Below are positions 7,197 to 16,690 of a stretch of 39,699 nt of DNA, in pieces (within the stretch, counting starts at the first letter, position 1; each line of letters opens with the position of its first letter). A program made the position numbers and the translations under genes. The stretch spans positions 1-39,699 of the forward strand of contig CALALS010000263.1 of assembly GCA_937925525.1 (NCBI GenBank). Direction: 5' to 3'. This stretch comes from an uncultured Flavobacteriales bacterium. GTDB lineage: Bacteria > Bacteroidota > Bacteroidia > Flavobacteriales_E > Vicingaceae. The notes below the pieces were generated by a model, which did no database searches, was not told the origin of the DNA, and worked only from the letters and a program-made list of their open reading frames with translations.

Positions 7197-9221
7197 CTAA
7201 TTTGCTTTTGGAACGTAATCAGTGGAAAGTACTGAGAACTCTGTTCTTCTGTTTAACTGATGAGCTTTTTCAATATCATCATTGTTTTTTAATGATTTGA
7301 TGAATGACTCAGATAATACGGTACCTTTTTTAAATGGACCAGTATCTCTTTTTAATTCTCTAGGAACTCTTTCTCCGTTACCCACAGCTTTCATTCTGTC
7401 AGCAGGAATTCCTTTTTCTTTTACCAAGTAATCAACACAAGCCTGAGCTCTTCTTTGTGAAAGCTTTTGGTTGTAAGCATCACCTCCTCTAAAGTCAGTA
7501 TTTGAGTAAAGCGCAATTGTTAAGTTTGGATTATCAATTAACACCTGGTATAAGAAATTTAATGAATCTTTAGATTCAGGTTTCAAGTCAGCTTTGTTAT
7601 AAGCGTACTGAATTTCAGGTAATTCAATTGGTTTTTCAGTAATTGGTTGAAGCTCGTATTCATGAGCAAATATTTTAGAATCTTCATAACCTACTGTAGA
7701 TTCTTTACCTTTTGCATTTAAGTATTTTTCTTTGCTAACTACAATGGCGTAAGAAGTATTAGCTTTTATAATTCTTTCGTTACCGTTTTCTTCAAATTTA
7801 AAGAAACCATTTACATCAGTATTTACTTCATTTGTAGAGCCGTCAGTACCTACTAAAGATACTTTTGCACCTTCAATAACTTTTTTTGTTTCCAAATCTT
7901 TTACTACACCTTCTAGAGCAAATAATACCGGAGGCATGTAGAATTCCCAAATGTCATCACCACCTTTACCACCTTCACGGTTAGATGTTAAAAATCCTCT
8001 GTCTTGCTCACCATCATAAATAATTCCAAAGTCATTGGCTTCAGAGTTGATCGGTGATTTAAGATTTTCAGGATTTTCCCATTGGTTGGTGCCTTTATTT
8101 TTAGATTTAAAAATATCTAAACCACCCATGCCAATATGACCGTTAGATGCAAAATATAAATCTCCGGTTACATCATGTATATAAGGAAACATTTCGTCAC
8201 CAGGTGTATTAATTCCAGGACCTAAGTTTACTGGTTCAGACCATGATTTGGCTTTTTTATCGTAAGTGATGTACCAAAGGTCTTTCCCGCCTTGGTGTCC
8301 GGTACCTGTCATATCAGAAGCAAATACAATAGTGTTGTCATCATTTGAAATTGCAGGGTGACCAACTGTGTTTGTGTCATTTACACTAGGGATAGCAACT
8401 AAAGTTGGTTCAGCATAGTTTTGTCCTTGCTTTTTAGCTTCATAAATTTGACAACCATAATGTCCTTTTTTGCTATCATAGCCACATCTTGTAAAATACA
8501 TCAAGTTTTTCTTAGTATTTAGACAAGAAGAACCTTCTTCTGCTTCAGAATTTACGGCTTCATTTAATAAGGTAGGCTCGCTCCATTTTCCACTTCTATC
8601 TCTTTTTGAAGTATAAATATCAGCAAATGCTTGCCCTGTACCTTCGTGAGTTGAACTTCCTGTAGATCCTTCTCTAGTAGAGGTGAAATAAATTTGGTCA
8701 TTTTTCTTATCTGCAAATACAGGGGAGAAATCGTATTGTTCAGAATTTAATAGCGGCATAGGTGTTACTACGTGTCTTGTAGGGTTTTCTTTCCATTCAA
8801 TAGCTTTTTCACAAGATTCAATACCTGCTTTGCCTCTAGGGTCACCATTTTTTCTTTCTAAAAAAGACTGGTAATTATCTTTTGCCTCAGCATATTTTCC
8901 GTTTAATTTTTGAGAATGAGCTAAATAAAGATAAACTTCAGGGATTTCACATTTTGCTTTAATAGCTTTGTCATACCAAACCTCAGCATCTTTTGGGTTT
9001 TCCGTTAGGCGGTAGCATTCACCTCTTTTAAATAAAATTTCTGCTTTTACAGCTGGTTTTTTCTCTTTTGCGTAGGCTTTAGTGTATAATTCATTAGCTA
9101 AAAAATACATACCTCTGTTAAAGGCTATATCAGCTTCATTTTTAAAGTCTTTTTGAGCTACTAAATTCACCGAGAATATTAGGCCGGCTACTAATGCAAC
9201 AACAACTTTATTTAACTTCAT
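7197..9221 (-). CDS. PorE-like OmpA family protein (TPR, beta-propeller, carboxypeptidase-regulatory and OmpA domains)
   Basis: This 674-residue exported protein has a signal peptide (VVVALVAGLIFSVNLVAQ, about 5-22) with no lipobox cysteine. In order it shows TPR-like helices (about 25-145; FNRGMYFLANELYTKAYA), WD40/PD40 propeller repeats (about 160-430; FASDMTGTGHQGGKDLWYIT, FASNGHIGMGGLDIF, LTSNREGGKGGDDIW) and a carboxypeptidase-regulatory-like fold (about 437-510; GVVKDLETKKVIEGAKVSLV). A C-terminal OmpA peptidoglycan-binding domain spans about 534-668, with Asp576 in NTDFRG and Arg590/591 in QRRAQ. The order and length match PorE (PG1058) of the P. gingivalis T9SS. T9SS cargo elsewhere in the window makes that role plausible, but similar paralogues exist, so the function is inferred. 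It is flanked by its own promoter and terminator. Confidence 0.85.
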   Translation of the reverse strand: MKLNKVVVALVAGLIFSVNLVAQKDFKNEADIAFNRGMYFLANELYTKAYAKEKKPAVKAEILFKRGECYRLTENPKDAEVWYDKAIKAKCEIPEVYLYLAHSQKLNGKYAEAKDNYQSFLERKNGDPRGKAGIESCEKAIEWKENPTRHVVTPMPLLNSEQYDFSPVFADKKNDQIYFTSTREGSTGSSTHEGTGQAFADIYTSKRDRSGKWSEPTLLNEAVNSEAEEGSSCLNTKKNLMYFTRCGYDSKKGHYGCQIYEAKKQGQNYAEPTLVAIPSVNDTNTVGHPAISNDDNTIVFASDMTGTGHQGGKDLWYITYDKKAKSWSEPVNLGPGINTPGDEMFPYIHDVTGDLYFASNGHIGMGGLDIFKSKNKGTNQWENPENLKSPINSEANDFGIIYDGEQDRGFLTSNREGGKGGDDIWEFYMPPVLFALEGVVKDLETKKVIEGAKVSLVGTDGSTNEVNTDVNGFFKFEENGNERIIKANTSYAIVVSKEKYLNAKGKESTVGYEDSKIFAHEYELQPITEKPIELPEIQYAYNKADLKPESKDSLNFLYQVLIDNPNLTIALYSNTDFRGGDAYNQKLSQRRAQACVDYLVKEKGIPADRMKAVGNGERVPRELKRDTGPFKKGTVLSESFIKSLKNNDDIEKAHQLNRRTEFSVLSTDYVPKAN

Positions 9222-9250
9222 ACGAGTAGTTTTATAGTTTTAGAAAGTCG

Positions 9251-9282
9251 CTAAGATAAAACTCTTTTTATTCTGCGCCAAA
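9251..9282 (-). promoter_or_regulatory. Probable promoter of the OmpA-family gene
   Basis: Read on the minus strand: TTTG (9282-9279), a 20-nt spacer, then TATCTTAG (9258-9251), one mismatch from TAnnTTTG. It would give a leader of about 25 nt and overlaps the U-tract end of the glnN terminator. Confidence 0.5.
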
Positions 9283-9325
9283 AAAAAGAAAAAAAAATCC
9301 CTACTAATTGATAAATAGTAGGGAT
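9281..9325 (-). terminator. Rho-independent terminator of glnN
   Basis: ATCCCTACTA (9297-9306) pairs perfectly with TAGTAGGGAT (9316-9325) around a 9-nt loop. On the minus strand this is followed by an almost uninterrupted run of U. It lies 25 bp beyond the glnN stop. Confidence 0.88.
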
Positions 9326-9350
9326 AAATATTTGATTTTTAACGATTAAT

Positions 9351-11534
9351 TTATCTGGTGAAGAGTATTTCCCTTAGTTTTGGAAGACTCCATTTTTCAT
9401 CGTCAATCAGTGTTTCTAATTTGTCGGAATGGTACTTAATTTTGTCGAAATAAGGTTTTACTTTGTCGCAGTATGCAATGGCTTTGTCTTTAGCTCCTTT
9501 AGCGTTATTCGCTTTTTTTCGAGCTTCTAACATTTCGTTAGCTAAACTATCTACAGCGTTTATATGTGTGTTTATTTCTTTTGCAATGGAATATACAGCA
9601 GAACTCTTTGCTTCGTTAGCTCCAAAAACATTTTTTAACCTCTCAAGGTTTTCTAATAAAATATTGTGATAGTTAATGGCGGAAGGTAAAATATAGTTTC
9701 TAACCATTTCTCCTAAAACTCTTGACTCTATTTGTAATTTGAGGGTGTAGCTATCTAGCTCAATCTCATGTCTGGCATGTAATTCTCTTTTGGTTAAAAT
9801 CCCAAGGTCTTCAAACATTTTTACAATGTTTTTATCTACCATTACATCAAGCGCTCTTGGAGTATCCGGAATGTTAGATAGTCCTCTTTTTGCAGCTTCT
9901 TTTTTCCACTCTTCTCCATAGCCGTTTCCTTCAAATCTAATTTTCTTTGATTCTACAATCAATCTTTGTAACACTTTAAGAATGGCTTCATCTTTTTTGA
10001 TGCCTTTGTTAATCATTACATCAACATCTTTCTTGAATTGAATTAACTGATTGGCAACAATGGTATTAATAGCAATCATTGCTGAGCCACAGTTTGCACT
10101 TGAACCAACTGCTCTGAATTCAAATTTATTTCCGGTAAACGCAAAAGGAGAAGTTCTGTTTCTGTCTGTGTTATCTAACAATACTTGAGGAATTCTGCCG
10201 ATATCAAGTTTAAGCTCGGTTTTTGCCTGAGGTGTCATTTTGCCGGCTTTAACATTTTTCTCAAGTTTATCTAGTATTCCTGTTAGTTGAGTGCCAATAA
10301 ATGCAGAAATAATTGCAGGCGGTGCTTCATTTGCTCCTAATCTATGGTCGTTACTTGCAGAGGCAATGCTAGCTCTTAGTAGGTCAGCATTGTCATGAAT
10401 AGCCTTAATTGTATTAATGAAAAAGGTTAGAAACTGTAAATTAGATTTTGGGTTTTTTCCGGGTGCTAAAAGATTTACTCCAGTATTGGTTGATAAGGCC
10501 CAGTTGTTGTGTTTTCCGGAACCGTTTAAACCCGGGAATGGTTTTTCATGTAATAGAACTCTGAAGTTATGTTTTCTGGCAGTTTTTTCCATTATATCCA
10601 TTAACAATAGATTATGGTCATTTGCCAAATTCGCTTCTTCAAACATTGGAGCACACTCAAATTGATTAGGAGCAACTTCGTTATGTCTTGTTCTTACAGG
10701 AATTCCCAGCTTTAATGATTCGTATTCAAAATCTTTCATAAAAGCATTTACCCTATCAGGTATAGAGCCAAAGTAATGGTCTTCTAGTTGTTGTCCTTTA
10801 GCGGGTGAATGACCAACAAGAGCCCTTCCAGTAAGCATTAAGTCTGGTCTAAGATTGTATAAAGCCACATCAACTAAAAAGTATTCTTGTTCCCAACCTA
10901 ATGTTGCGTTTACTTTAGTTACTTCTTTATCAAAGTATTGGCAAACATCCGTAGCTGCCTTGTCAATTGCTGAAAGTGCTTTTAATAAAGGCGTTTTAAA
11001 GTCTAGCGCTTCGCCTGTGTATGCTATAAATATAGTGGGAATACAAAGAGTTTTACCTATGATAAAAGCAGGAGATGTTGGATCCCATGCGGTATAGCCT
11101 CTAGCTTCAAAAGTATTTCTAATTCCTCCGTTAGGAAAAGAAGATGCGTCAGGTTCTTGTTGAACCAAAAGGCTTCCTTCAAAAGTTTCAATTGCTCTTC
11201 CTTCGGCTATAGGTTGGAAAAATGCATCGTGTTTTTCTGCTGTTGTCCCGGTTAATGGTTGAAACCAGTGTGTGTAATGAGTTGCACCTTTAGATAAAGC
11301 CCAGTCTTTCATAGAGCTTGCAACCTGGTCTGCTATTTTTCTGTCTATTCTTTTTCCAAGTTCAATGGCTTCCATAACACTTATGTAAGCGTCTTCAGTT
11401 AAGCATTCTCTCATAGTTTTTTGATTGAAAACATAAGAGCCATAGTAGTCAGAAACTTTTCCGGTAGGTTGCTCAGGAGCTTTGGGGTTTCTTTTCATTA
11501 CCTCTTCCAGGGCAGTAAAACGTAAATTTTTCAT
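9351..11534 (-). CDS. glnN: Glutamine synthetase, type III
   Basis: ATP-dependent synthesis of glutamine from glutamate and ammonia; a cytosolic dodecamer. The 727-residue length identifies the GSIII class common in Bacteroidota and cyanobacteria, not the about 470-residue GSI. Recognisable segments are THWFQPLTGTTAEKHDAFF, LGWEQEYFLVD, RTRHNEVAPNQFECAPMFEE (metal/glutamate site), FPGLNGSGKHNNWALST and the C-terminal catalytic NRTSPFAFTGNKFEFRAVGS. The start at ATG 11534 gives MKNLRFTALEEVMKRNP, typical of the class. It is monocistronic, with a terminator right after the stop and a probable -7 box about 52-59 bp upstream. Nitrogen regulation is expected from the family, but no operator is recognised. 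Confidence 0.96.
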   Translation of the reverse strand: MKNLRFTALEEVMKRNPKAPEQPTGKVSDYYGSYVFNQKTMRECLTEDAYISVMEAIELGKRIDRKIADQVASSMKDWALSKGATHYTHWFQPLTGTTAEKHDAFFQPIAEGRAIETFEGSLLVQQEPDASSFPNGGIRNTFEARGYTAWDPTSPAFIIGKTLCIPTIFIAYTGEALDFKTPLLKALSAIDKAATDVCQYFDKEVTKVNATLGWEQEYFLVDVALYNLRPDLMLTGRALVGHSPAKGQQLEDHYFGSIPDRVNAFMKDFEYESLKLGIPVRTRHNEVAPNQFECAPMFEEANLANDHNLLLMDIMEKTARKHNFRVLLHEKPFPGLNGSGKHNNWALSTNTGVNLLAPGKNPKSNLQFLTFFINTIKAIHDNADLLRASIASASNDHRLGANEAPPAIISAFIGTQLTGILDKLEKNVKAGKMTPQAKTELKLDIGRIPQVLLDNTDRNRTSPFAFTGNKFEFRAVGSSANCGSAMIAINTIVANQLIQFKKDVDVMINKGIKKDEAILKVLQRLIVESKKIRFEGNGYGEEWKKEAAKRGLSNIPDTPRALDVMVDKNIVKMFEDLGILTKRELHARHEIELDSYTLKLQIESRVLGEMVRNYILPSAINYHNILLENLERLKNVFGANEAKSSAVYSIAKEINTHINAVDSLANEMLEARKKANNAKGAKDKAIAYCDKVKPYFDKIKYHSDKLETLIDDEKWSLPKLREILFTR

Positions 11535-11585
11535 TTATGTAGGATAATTTAGGGGGTTGTTTTAATATTTTTATAAAAATTTTGA

Positions 11586-11593
11586 CAAAGGTA
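11586..11593 (-). promoter_or_regulatory. Probable -7 element of glnN
   Basis: On the minus strand TACCTTTG matches TAnnTTTG, giving a leader of about 45 nt. No good TTTG is found 19-21 nt upstream, so the -33 element is weak or the promoter needs an activator. Confidence 0.4.
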
Positions 11594-11639
11594 TGGTTTT
11601 TTAGGGGGTATTCTGTTAAAAATGATAAAAATAATTATT

Positions 11640-11649
11640 AACAGCTGTT
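11640..11649. promoter_or_regulatory. Palindrome AACAGCTGTT between divergent glnN and kinase genes
   Basis: A perfect 10-bp palindrome lies in the middle of the 186-bp intergenic region, in longer imperfect symmetry (TTAACAGCTGTTTA). It could be an operator for either gene. Nothing else but AT-rich sequence, the glnN -7 box and a 14-codon open frame (11671-11715) is seen here. Confidence 0.3.
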
Positions 11650-11720
11650 TACTAACTTAAATTAAATAAGATGAAATCTTTTATTTTCTTTAGACCAAAT
11701 TTCAGTTTATTTTAATAGAA

Positions 11721-13589
11721 GTGATTTTTAATTTTAAAAATAGCCAACTGGTTTTGTTTTTCATGATGGCTTATGTTACTAATCTTTACGCCATTCAAAT
11801 AAACCATTTTGATAAGGCTAAGAAGTCATTTAATATTGATACTTCAATAGTTTATACCGAAAAGTTTTTGAAATCAAATGAATCTAAAAGTGATTCTACT
11901 GAGGTTGTAGAAGCAATTTGTTTTTTAGCTAATAAGTATATGGATAAGTCTAGATATGCTTATTCAGAAAAAATATTGAATGGTATTTATGCAAGTAATT
12001 TTTTGCTAAATAATGAGTCGAGCAAGGCATTAGTTGAAATGGAGTATGGTAATTTATTTAAATATAAATCAAACTACTCATTGGCTTTAGAATTTTATTT
12101 AAAGGCTTACGAAAAGCTACGGTCTTCAAATAATTATACTTATTTTATAAAATGTAATATTGAACTTGCTGAGTATTACAGAAAAATAGGGAAGCTTCAA
12201 CAAGCAAAAAAATATATTACCGCCTCTCTTAATTTAATTCGTGATAATAATATATTGGATAAATCTATAATAATCAGAGTATTTAGCCGGGCAGCTGCTA
12301 TTGAAAATGAAATGAATGCCCACCGAAAATCTATCATTTATTCAAATAAATCAATTGCCATTGCTCATGAAACTCAAAATAAGTATGCGTTAGCAACTAG
12401 CTTAAATGAATTAGGCTTTTCTTATAAGAATATGCAGTTAAATGATACTGCTGAAATGTTTTATAAACAAGCTGAAAAAATCTGGTTTGAAATTGGAGCT
12501 GATAGAGAGGCCATAAATGCAATGAATAATAGAGCTATGATGTATGCTCATTCGGGTTATCCTCAAGATATAATATTTAGTGTTTACGACTCATTAATTT
12601 CAATGGTAAATAACAAAAAGATAGATTTTTCTTTAACAAGCGTGTATCAATATTTACACCTTGAATACTTGAGAGTTGGGGATACTGCTATGGCTTACAA
12701 ATATTTAACTGATTATCATTACTCTGTTATGAATGATGAAAGAAAAAAGAACGATATTAACATAGCTAATATTTCTGAACGATACGAAAATGAGAAGGCT
12801 AAAAAAAAGATTCAGTTAGTTTCGGCTGAATTAAAAAAGAAAAATACCGAGTCTAAAAGGTTATATGTCTTTTTCTCAATAGTTTTAATAATGATTGTTG
12901 TGGTTAGTTTTTTGGCCTATCGGCTAAATAAATCTAAAAAGGAATTGACTGCTAGAAATCTTGAAAAAGATATGTTATTAAAAGAGATTCATCATAGAGT
13001 AAAAAATAATCTTCAGGTAATTTCTAGTTTATTGGAATTACAAACTCAAAAGGTAGCTGATGAATCAACTGTAAATATTATGAGAGAAGGCCAAAATAGA
13101 GTTAAGGCAATGTCGTTAATACATAAAAAGCTTTATCAAAACGAAGACCTTTCAAAAATTAATTTTCAAGGCTATATAGAAGACCTATGTTCTGCACTTT
13201 ATCAAATTTATAAGCCCAAAAATATTGATGTTACCCATCAAATTGAAACAAACAATATAAGTTTTGACATAGATACAGCAATACCATTGGGTTTAATAAT
13301 TAATGAACTGGTAACTAACGCTTATAAATATGCTTTTCTTTCAGTTAACAATCCTGTTCTAAAAATTAAATTGATTGATAAAAAGAGCGGTAATTATGAA
13401 TTAATAATTGCTGACAATGGAATAGGTCTTCCTCAAGACTTTAGTACTAAACAATTCAGTTCGTTGGGGTTAATGTTGGTTAATCAGCTTACAAAACAAC
13501 TGTTCGGAAAAATATCATATAAAAATAACAGCGGAGCTGAATTTCATATCACTTTTAAAGATACATTTGCGCGAAAATTAGTTGATTGA
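11721..13589 (+). CDS. TPR-containing sensor histidine kinase (HisKA_2/HATPase)
   Basis: This 622-residue sensor starts at GTG 11721, which supplies a signal peptide (LVLFFMMAYVTNLYA, about 10-24); internal ATGs at 11763/11766 would cut into it. A periplasmic helical region with several TPR-like repeats (about 55-340, e.g. EMEYGNLFKYKSNYSLALEF, NELGFSYKNMQLNDTAEMFY) leads into a coiled segment and one membrane helix (about 376-397, FFSIVLIMIVVVSFLAYRL). Next comes the HisKA_2 box KEIHHRVKNNLQVISSLLEL with candidate phospho-His 424/425, and the HATPase N-box NELVTNAYKYAF (Asn528/533) with DNGIGLP. Its TGA overlaps the next gene's ATG, fixing it as the partner of the LytTR regulator. The stimulus is unknown. 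Confidence 0.92.
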   Translation: MIFNFKNSQLVLFFMMAYVTNLYAIQINHFDKAKKSFNIDTSIVYTEKFLKSNESKSDSTEVVEAICFLANKYMDKSRYAYSEKILNGIYASNFLLNNESSKALVEMEYGNLFKYKSNYSLALEFYLKAYEKLRSSNNYTYFIKCNIELAEYYRKIGKLQQAKKYITASLNLIRDNNILDKSIIIRVFSRAAAIENEMNAHRKSIIYSNKSIAIAHETQNKYALATSLNELGFSYKNMQLNDTAEMFYKQAEKIWFEIGADREAINAMNNRAMMYAHSGYPQDIIFSVYDSLISMVNNKKIDFSLTSVYQYLHLEYLRVGDTAMAYKYLTDYHYSVMNDERKKNDINIANISERYENEKAKKKIQLVSAELKKKNTESKRLYVFFSIVLIMIVVVSFLAYRLNKSKKELTARNLEKDMLLKEIHHRVKNNLQVISSLLELQTQKVADESTVNIMREGQNRVKAMSLIHKKLYQNEDLSKINFQGYIEDLCSALYQIYKPKNIDVTHQIETNNISFDIDTAIPLGLIINELVTNAYKYAFLSVNNPVLKIKLIDKKSGNYELIIADNGIGLPQDFSTKQFSSLGLMLVNQLTKQLFGKISYKNNSGAEFHITFKDTFARKLVD

Positions 13590-14323
13590 TGAAAAGGATA
13601 TTGGTTGGGGTTGTTGAGGATGAGATGATTATAGCTAGTAGTATAATTACTACATTAGAAAGTTTGGGCTATAATACAGTTGGTCCGGCACTAAATTATA
13701 CTCAAGGGGTTGAAATGTTACAAAATGAAAAACCGGACATTTTATTGTTAGATATCATTTTAGCAGGCAAAAAAGATGGGATTGATTTAGCCTGGAAAAT
13801 AAGAGAAGAGTTTGATATACCTTTTATATTTCTTACGTCACATGCTGATAAAGGAACTATTGAAAGGGTTAAGCAAGTTGAGCCACCGGCTTATTTAGTC
13901 AAACCATTTAATAAGGATGAACTTTATGGTGCAATAGAAATAGCGCTTTATAACTATTCAAATAAAAAATTAGCAGAGAAAATTCCTACTTCCAATGATC
14001 CCAATTATCTTATGAAGGACTCTTTGTTTGTAAAGGTAAAAGGCAGCTATGTTAAAATTCCTTATACCGATGTAATGTACTTGAAGAACGATAATATATA
14101 CATTGAAATTGTAACCGCTAAATCAAAATACCTTGTAAGGAGTAATATGAATGAGTACTTACAAAAGTTTCCATCTAATTTTATCCGAGTTCATAGAAGT
14201 TATGCAGTAAATACAGACTATTTAGATGCAATAGGGAGTGATTTTGTAACCATAAAAAGTCAACAAATTCCTCTTTCAAGAAACTTTAAAGATGAATTAT
14301 TAGCCCAAATAAACATCGGATAA
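13589..14323 (+). CDS. LytTR-family response regulator
   Basis: A 244-residue regulator with a receiver domain (about 1-120): acidic pocket VVEDE, phospho-acceptor Asp55 in LLLDIILAGKKDG, Thr/Ser in FLTSHAD, and Lys in YLVKPFN. A linker precedes the C-terminal LytTR DNA-binding domain (about 143-243; FVKVKGSYVKIPYTDVMYLK, FIRVHRSYAVNTDYL, IPLSRNFKDEL). The start is ATG 13589, overlapping the kinase TGA as TGATG; the preceding TTG at 13586 is not needed. LytTR regulators usually bind pairs of short direct repeats just upstream of the promoter. The next gene and the gene at 16832 share such a module, so they are candidate targets. Confidence 0.93.
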   Translation: MKRILVGVVEDEMIIASSIITTLESLGYNTVGPALNYTQGVEMLQNEKPDILLLDIILAGKKDGIDLAWKIREEFDIPFIFLTSHADKGTIERVKQVEPPAYLVKPFNKDELYGAIEIALYNYSNKKLAEKIPTSNDPNYLMKDSLFVKVKGSYVKIPYTDVMYLKNDNIYIEIVTAKSKYLVRSNMNEYLQKFPSNFIRVHRSYAVNTDYLDAIGSDFVTIKSQQIPLSRNFKDELLAQINIG

Positions 14324-14333
14324 GCAAAACAAC

Positions 14334-14383
14334 TTTTTGTATTTAGTTAACAAAAAAATGCCATTCACAACATTTATTTTGAG
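14334..14383 (+). promoter_or_regulatory. Shared upstream module, copy 1 (candidate LytTR regulator site)
   Basis: TTGT (14337-14340), 9 nt, ACAA (14350-14353), 13 nt, then ACAA within TTCACAACATTTATTTT (14364-14380), running into TTTTGAG. Positions and spacings are identical in copy 2 at 16730. TTAACAA (14347) and TTCACAA (14364) form direct repeats with a 17-bp period. The module ends at the -33 TTTG, where an activator would sit. Confidence 0.6.
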
Positions 14384-14408
14384 TTTTAGATAGTATAGAG
14401 AACTTTTG
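14378..14408 (+). promoter_or_regulatory. Probable promoter of the LamG/T9SS cargo gene
   Basis: TTTG (14378-14381), a 19-nt spacer, then AACTTTTG (14401-14408), one mismatch from TAnnTTTG. The leader would be about 25 nt. The -7 deviation fits a promoter that depends on an activator bound at the module directly upstream. Confidence 0.45.
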
Positions 14409-14437
14409 TTCGATTTTTTTAATTAAAATATAAAATT

Positions 14438-16672
14438 ATGAAAAGAATACTACTTGTTTTATTAGTAAATGTAGGGTTTTTGAACTGCATAAATTCACAA
14501 ACTTTAGATCAAAATGTAACTGGTTCTGTGGGTTCAGGGTGGCTTGTTAATAGTGGTGCCTATACTACTTTAGGCCAATCTTTTACTGCTGGATTAAATG
14601 GTTTTTTAAGAAGAGTTGATATTAGTCTTGATGCCAATAACCCTACATATCCTTTAATTGCTGGAAACTTTTCAATAACAATAAGAAGTGGTAATGGATA
14701 TGCAGGCACAATATTGGGTGTCGATACATTTACAATTTTAGGAACGGAACCGTCTGGCTATTTTACAATAAATATAAAACCGAATACTGTCCCGATGGTA
14801 TCTGGTAATAGCTATACTTTTATTATTGATGAAATATCGGGTACAGGTCAGATTATGATGAGTGCAACTTCAAATGTTTATTCTGGTGGAGATCTATATT
14901 GGCAAGTTTTTACAAATAACCCAAATGTAGACACTGGAAGAGATTTTATTTTCAGAACCTATGTTCAATCGGCTTGCGCTAACACATTTTCATCATTTAC
15001 CACCTCAACTTGTGATAGTTTAGTTAGTCCTAGCGGAAAATATGTATGGAAAACTACCGGTTCCTACAACGACACCATTTCAAATGCTGCTAACTGTGAT
15101 AGTATAATGACTTTTAATTTAGTAGTTACTACAACACCTTCCAATCAAACTGTATCTGTTACAAACAGTGTAATCTGCTCTGGAGATAGTACTACAGTTA
15201 ATTTAGCTTCAACTCAAAATGGAGTGAGATATAGCTTAAGAGATAATAGCAATAATAATGTTTTAGCCAGTAATGTTGCAAACGGTACTCCTTTAAACTT
15301 TGGTACAGGTGCACTAACAAGTACAAAAACATATAATATTCTTGCAGAAAATGTAACTCCTAGTGCATTAGACTTACCGGCAACTAATGATTACGTAAGG
15401 TTTACAAATCCTTTCTATAATTATACTAATGAGATTACAGTTGAGGCATGGGTAAAATTTAACGGTGTTAACAACCCACAAGCTGGTCAATCTACACCTT
15501 CATTAGATAACATGACAGGAAATGTATGGTTGTGGGAAGGCGGAGCTTTTTTTGTGAATGACAACGGAACATGGAAAAGTTTAGCTTTTCCTATAACTAA
15601 GCCTATTGGATGGACTCACGTAGCTACTGTAGCTAACTCATCAGGAATGTACATTTATTATGATACAGTTTTAGTGGCTTCAACTACTTCTCAACAAATT
15701 ACTTCTCAAATAAGGTTAAACTCAAATTCTGTCATAGATATTGGGCAAGATCCAAGATTTACACCTGGTTCTTCCGGCAGAAATTCAAATTTACATTTTG
15801 ATCACTTTATGGTTTGGGATACTACTAGAACAAAAATGGAAATAGCTAATGATATGAGTAATTGTTTAACAGGTAACGAACCAGGACTAGTACATTATAC
15901 AAAGATAAATGAAGGTACTGGAGTTTTCATTGCTTCTAATAAAGGGCCTAATGGTACACTTGTTAATCCGGGAACAACTAATTGGATTGATGGGCCGGGA
16001 GTTTGCGAATATAGCTGTTCCTCTCAAATGTTAAATATAGTTACTGTTATTGTAAATCAACCTACAACCAGCACTATTAACCCTATATCTTGTTTTAGCT
16101 ATACTTCTCCAAGCGGAAAAATATTTTCAACTAGCAATACATATATAGATACTATTCCAAATGCAAATAGTTGCGACAGTATAATTACAATAAACTTAAC
16201 TATAAATACAGTTGATACAAGTGTTACAGTAAATGCGCCTACTTTTTCAGCAAATGCTTCAGGAGCTACATATCAATGGATAAATTGCTCAACTAATCAG
16301 CCAGTAAGCGGAGCAAATAACCAAAACTTTACTGCTACATCACCAGGTAATTATGCAGTTATAGTTACTCAAAATGGATGTACTGATACAAGTGCTTGCT
16401 ACAGTGCAGGTAATGTAGGCCTAGAATACCTTTCTTTAAACACTGTTAAAGTATATCCAAATCCAACCAATGGATTAATAAGTCTAGAACTTTTAGCTAA
16501 TAGTGATTTTGGATATCAGTTAACTTCAATTGATGGAAGATTAATAGAAGAAAAAAAGAATATTACTCAGAATAAGATTTCACTAGATTTGAGTAATGAG
16601 TCAAGTGGCTTTTATATCTTAAAATTATTCAATAACGAAAGTTCTCTTAATATTAAGATAAGTAAAAACTAG
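14438..16672 (+). CDS. Secreted LamG-domain protein with T9SS type A sorting domain
   Basis: This 744-residue exported protein has a signal peptide (MKRILLVLLVNVGFLNCINSQ). An N-terminal beta-rich region (about 22-180) follows. A concanavalin-like LamG/pentraxin domain is at about 310-460 (EITVEAWVKFNG, GWTHVATVANSSGMYIYYD, VIDIGQDPR). Two copies of a short repeat, Y-x-SPSGK...Y-x-DTI-x-NA-x-x-CDSI, flank it (about 185-230 and 545-590). The last about 75 residues are a type A sorting domain (VKVYPNPTNGLISLELL, GFYILKLFN, ending KISKN), which directs export through the T9SS and surface attachment or release. An adhesin or glycan-binding role is inference. The protein is Thr/Ser/Asn-rich and follows the two-component pair. 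Confidence 0.85.
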   Translation: MKRILLVLLVNVGFLNCINSQTLDQNVTGSVGSGWLVNSGAYTTLGQSFTAGLNGFLRRVDISLDANNPTYPLIAGNFSITIRSGNGYAGTILGVDTFTILGTEPSGYFTINIKPNTVPMVSGNSYTFIIDEISGTGQIMMSATSNVYSGGDLYWQVFTNNPNVDTGRDFIFRTYVQSACANTFSSFTTSTCDSLVSPSGKYVWKTTGSYNDTISNAANCDSIMTFNLVVTTTPSNQTVSVTNSVICSGDSTTVNLASTQNGVRYSLRDNSNNNVLASNVANGTPLNFGTGALTSTKTYNILAENVTPSALDLPATNDYVRFTNPFYNYTNEITVEAWVKFNGVNNPQAGQSTPSLDNMTGNVWLWEGGAFFVNDNGTWKSLAFPITKPIGWTHVATVANSSGMYIYYDTVLVASTTSQQITSQIRLNSNSVIDIGQDPRFTPGSSGRNSNLHFDHFMVWDTTRTKMEIANDMSNCLTGNEPGLVHYTKINEGTGVFIASNKGPNGTLVNPGTTNWIDGPGVCEYSCSSQMLNIVTVIVNQPTTSTINPISCFSYTSPSGKIFSTSNTYIDTIPNANSCDSIITINLTINTVDTSVTVNAPTFSANASGATYQWINCSTNQPVSGANNQNFTATSPGNYAVIVTQNGCTDTSACYSAGNVGLEYLSLNTVKVYPNPTNGLISLELLANSDFGYQLTSIDGRLIEEKKNITQNKISLDLSNESSGFYILKLFNNESSLNIKISKN

Positions 16673-16690
16673 GCTTAGATTAACTACTTA

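Noticed and set aside
11671..11715. 14-codon open frame (MKSFIFFRPNFSLF) ending just before the kinase GTG, as a leader peptide
   Set aside because: No hairpin pair or codon bias suggesting attenuation, and such short frames are expected by chance in AT-rich DNA.
13586..13591. TTG at 13586 as start of the response regulator
   Set aside because: The adjacent ATG at 13589 gives the classic stop-start overlap and the normal receiver N-terminus.
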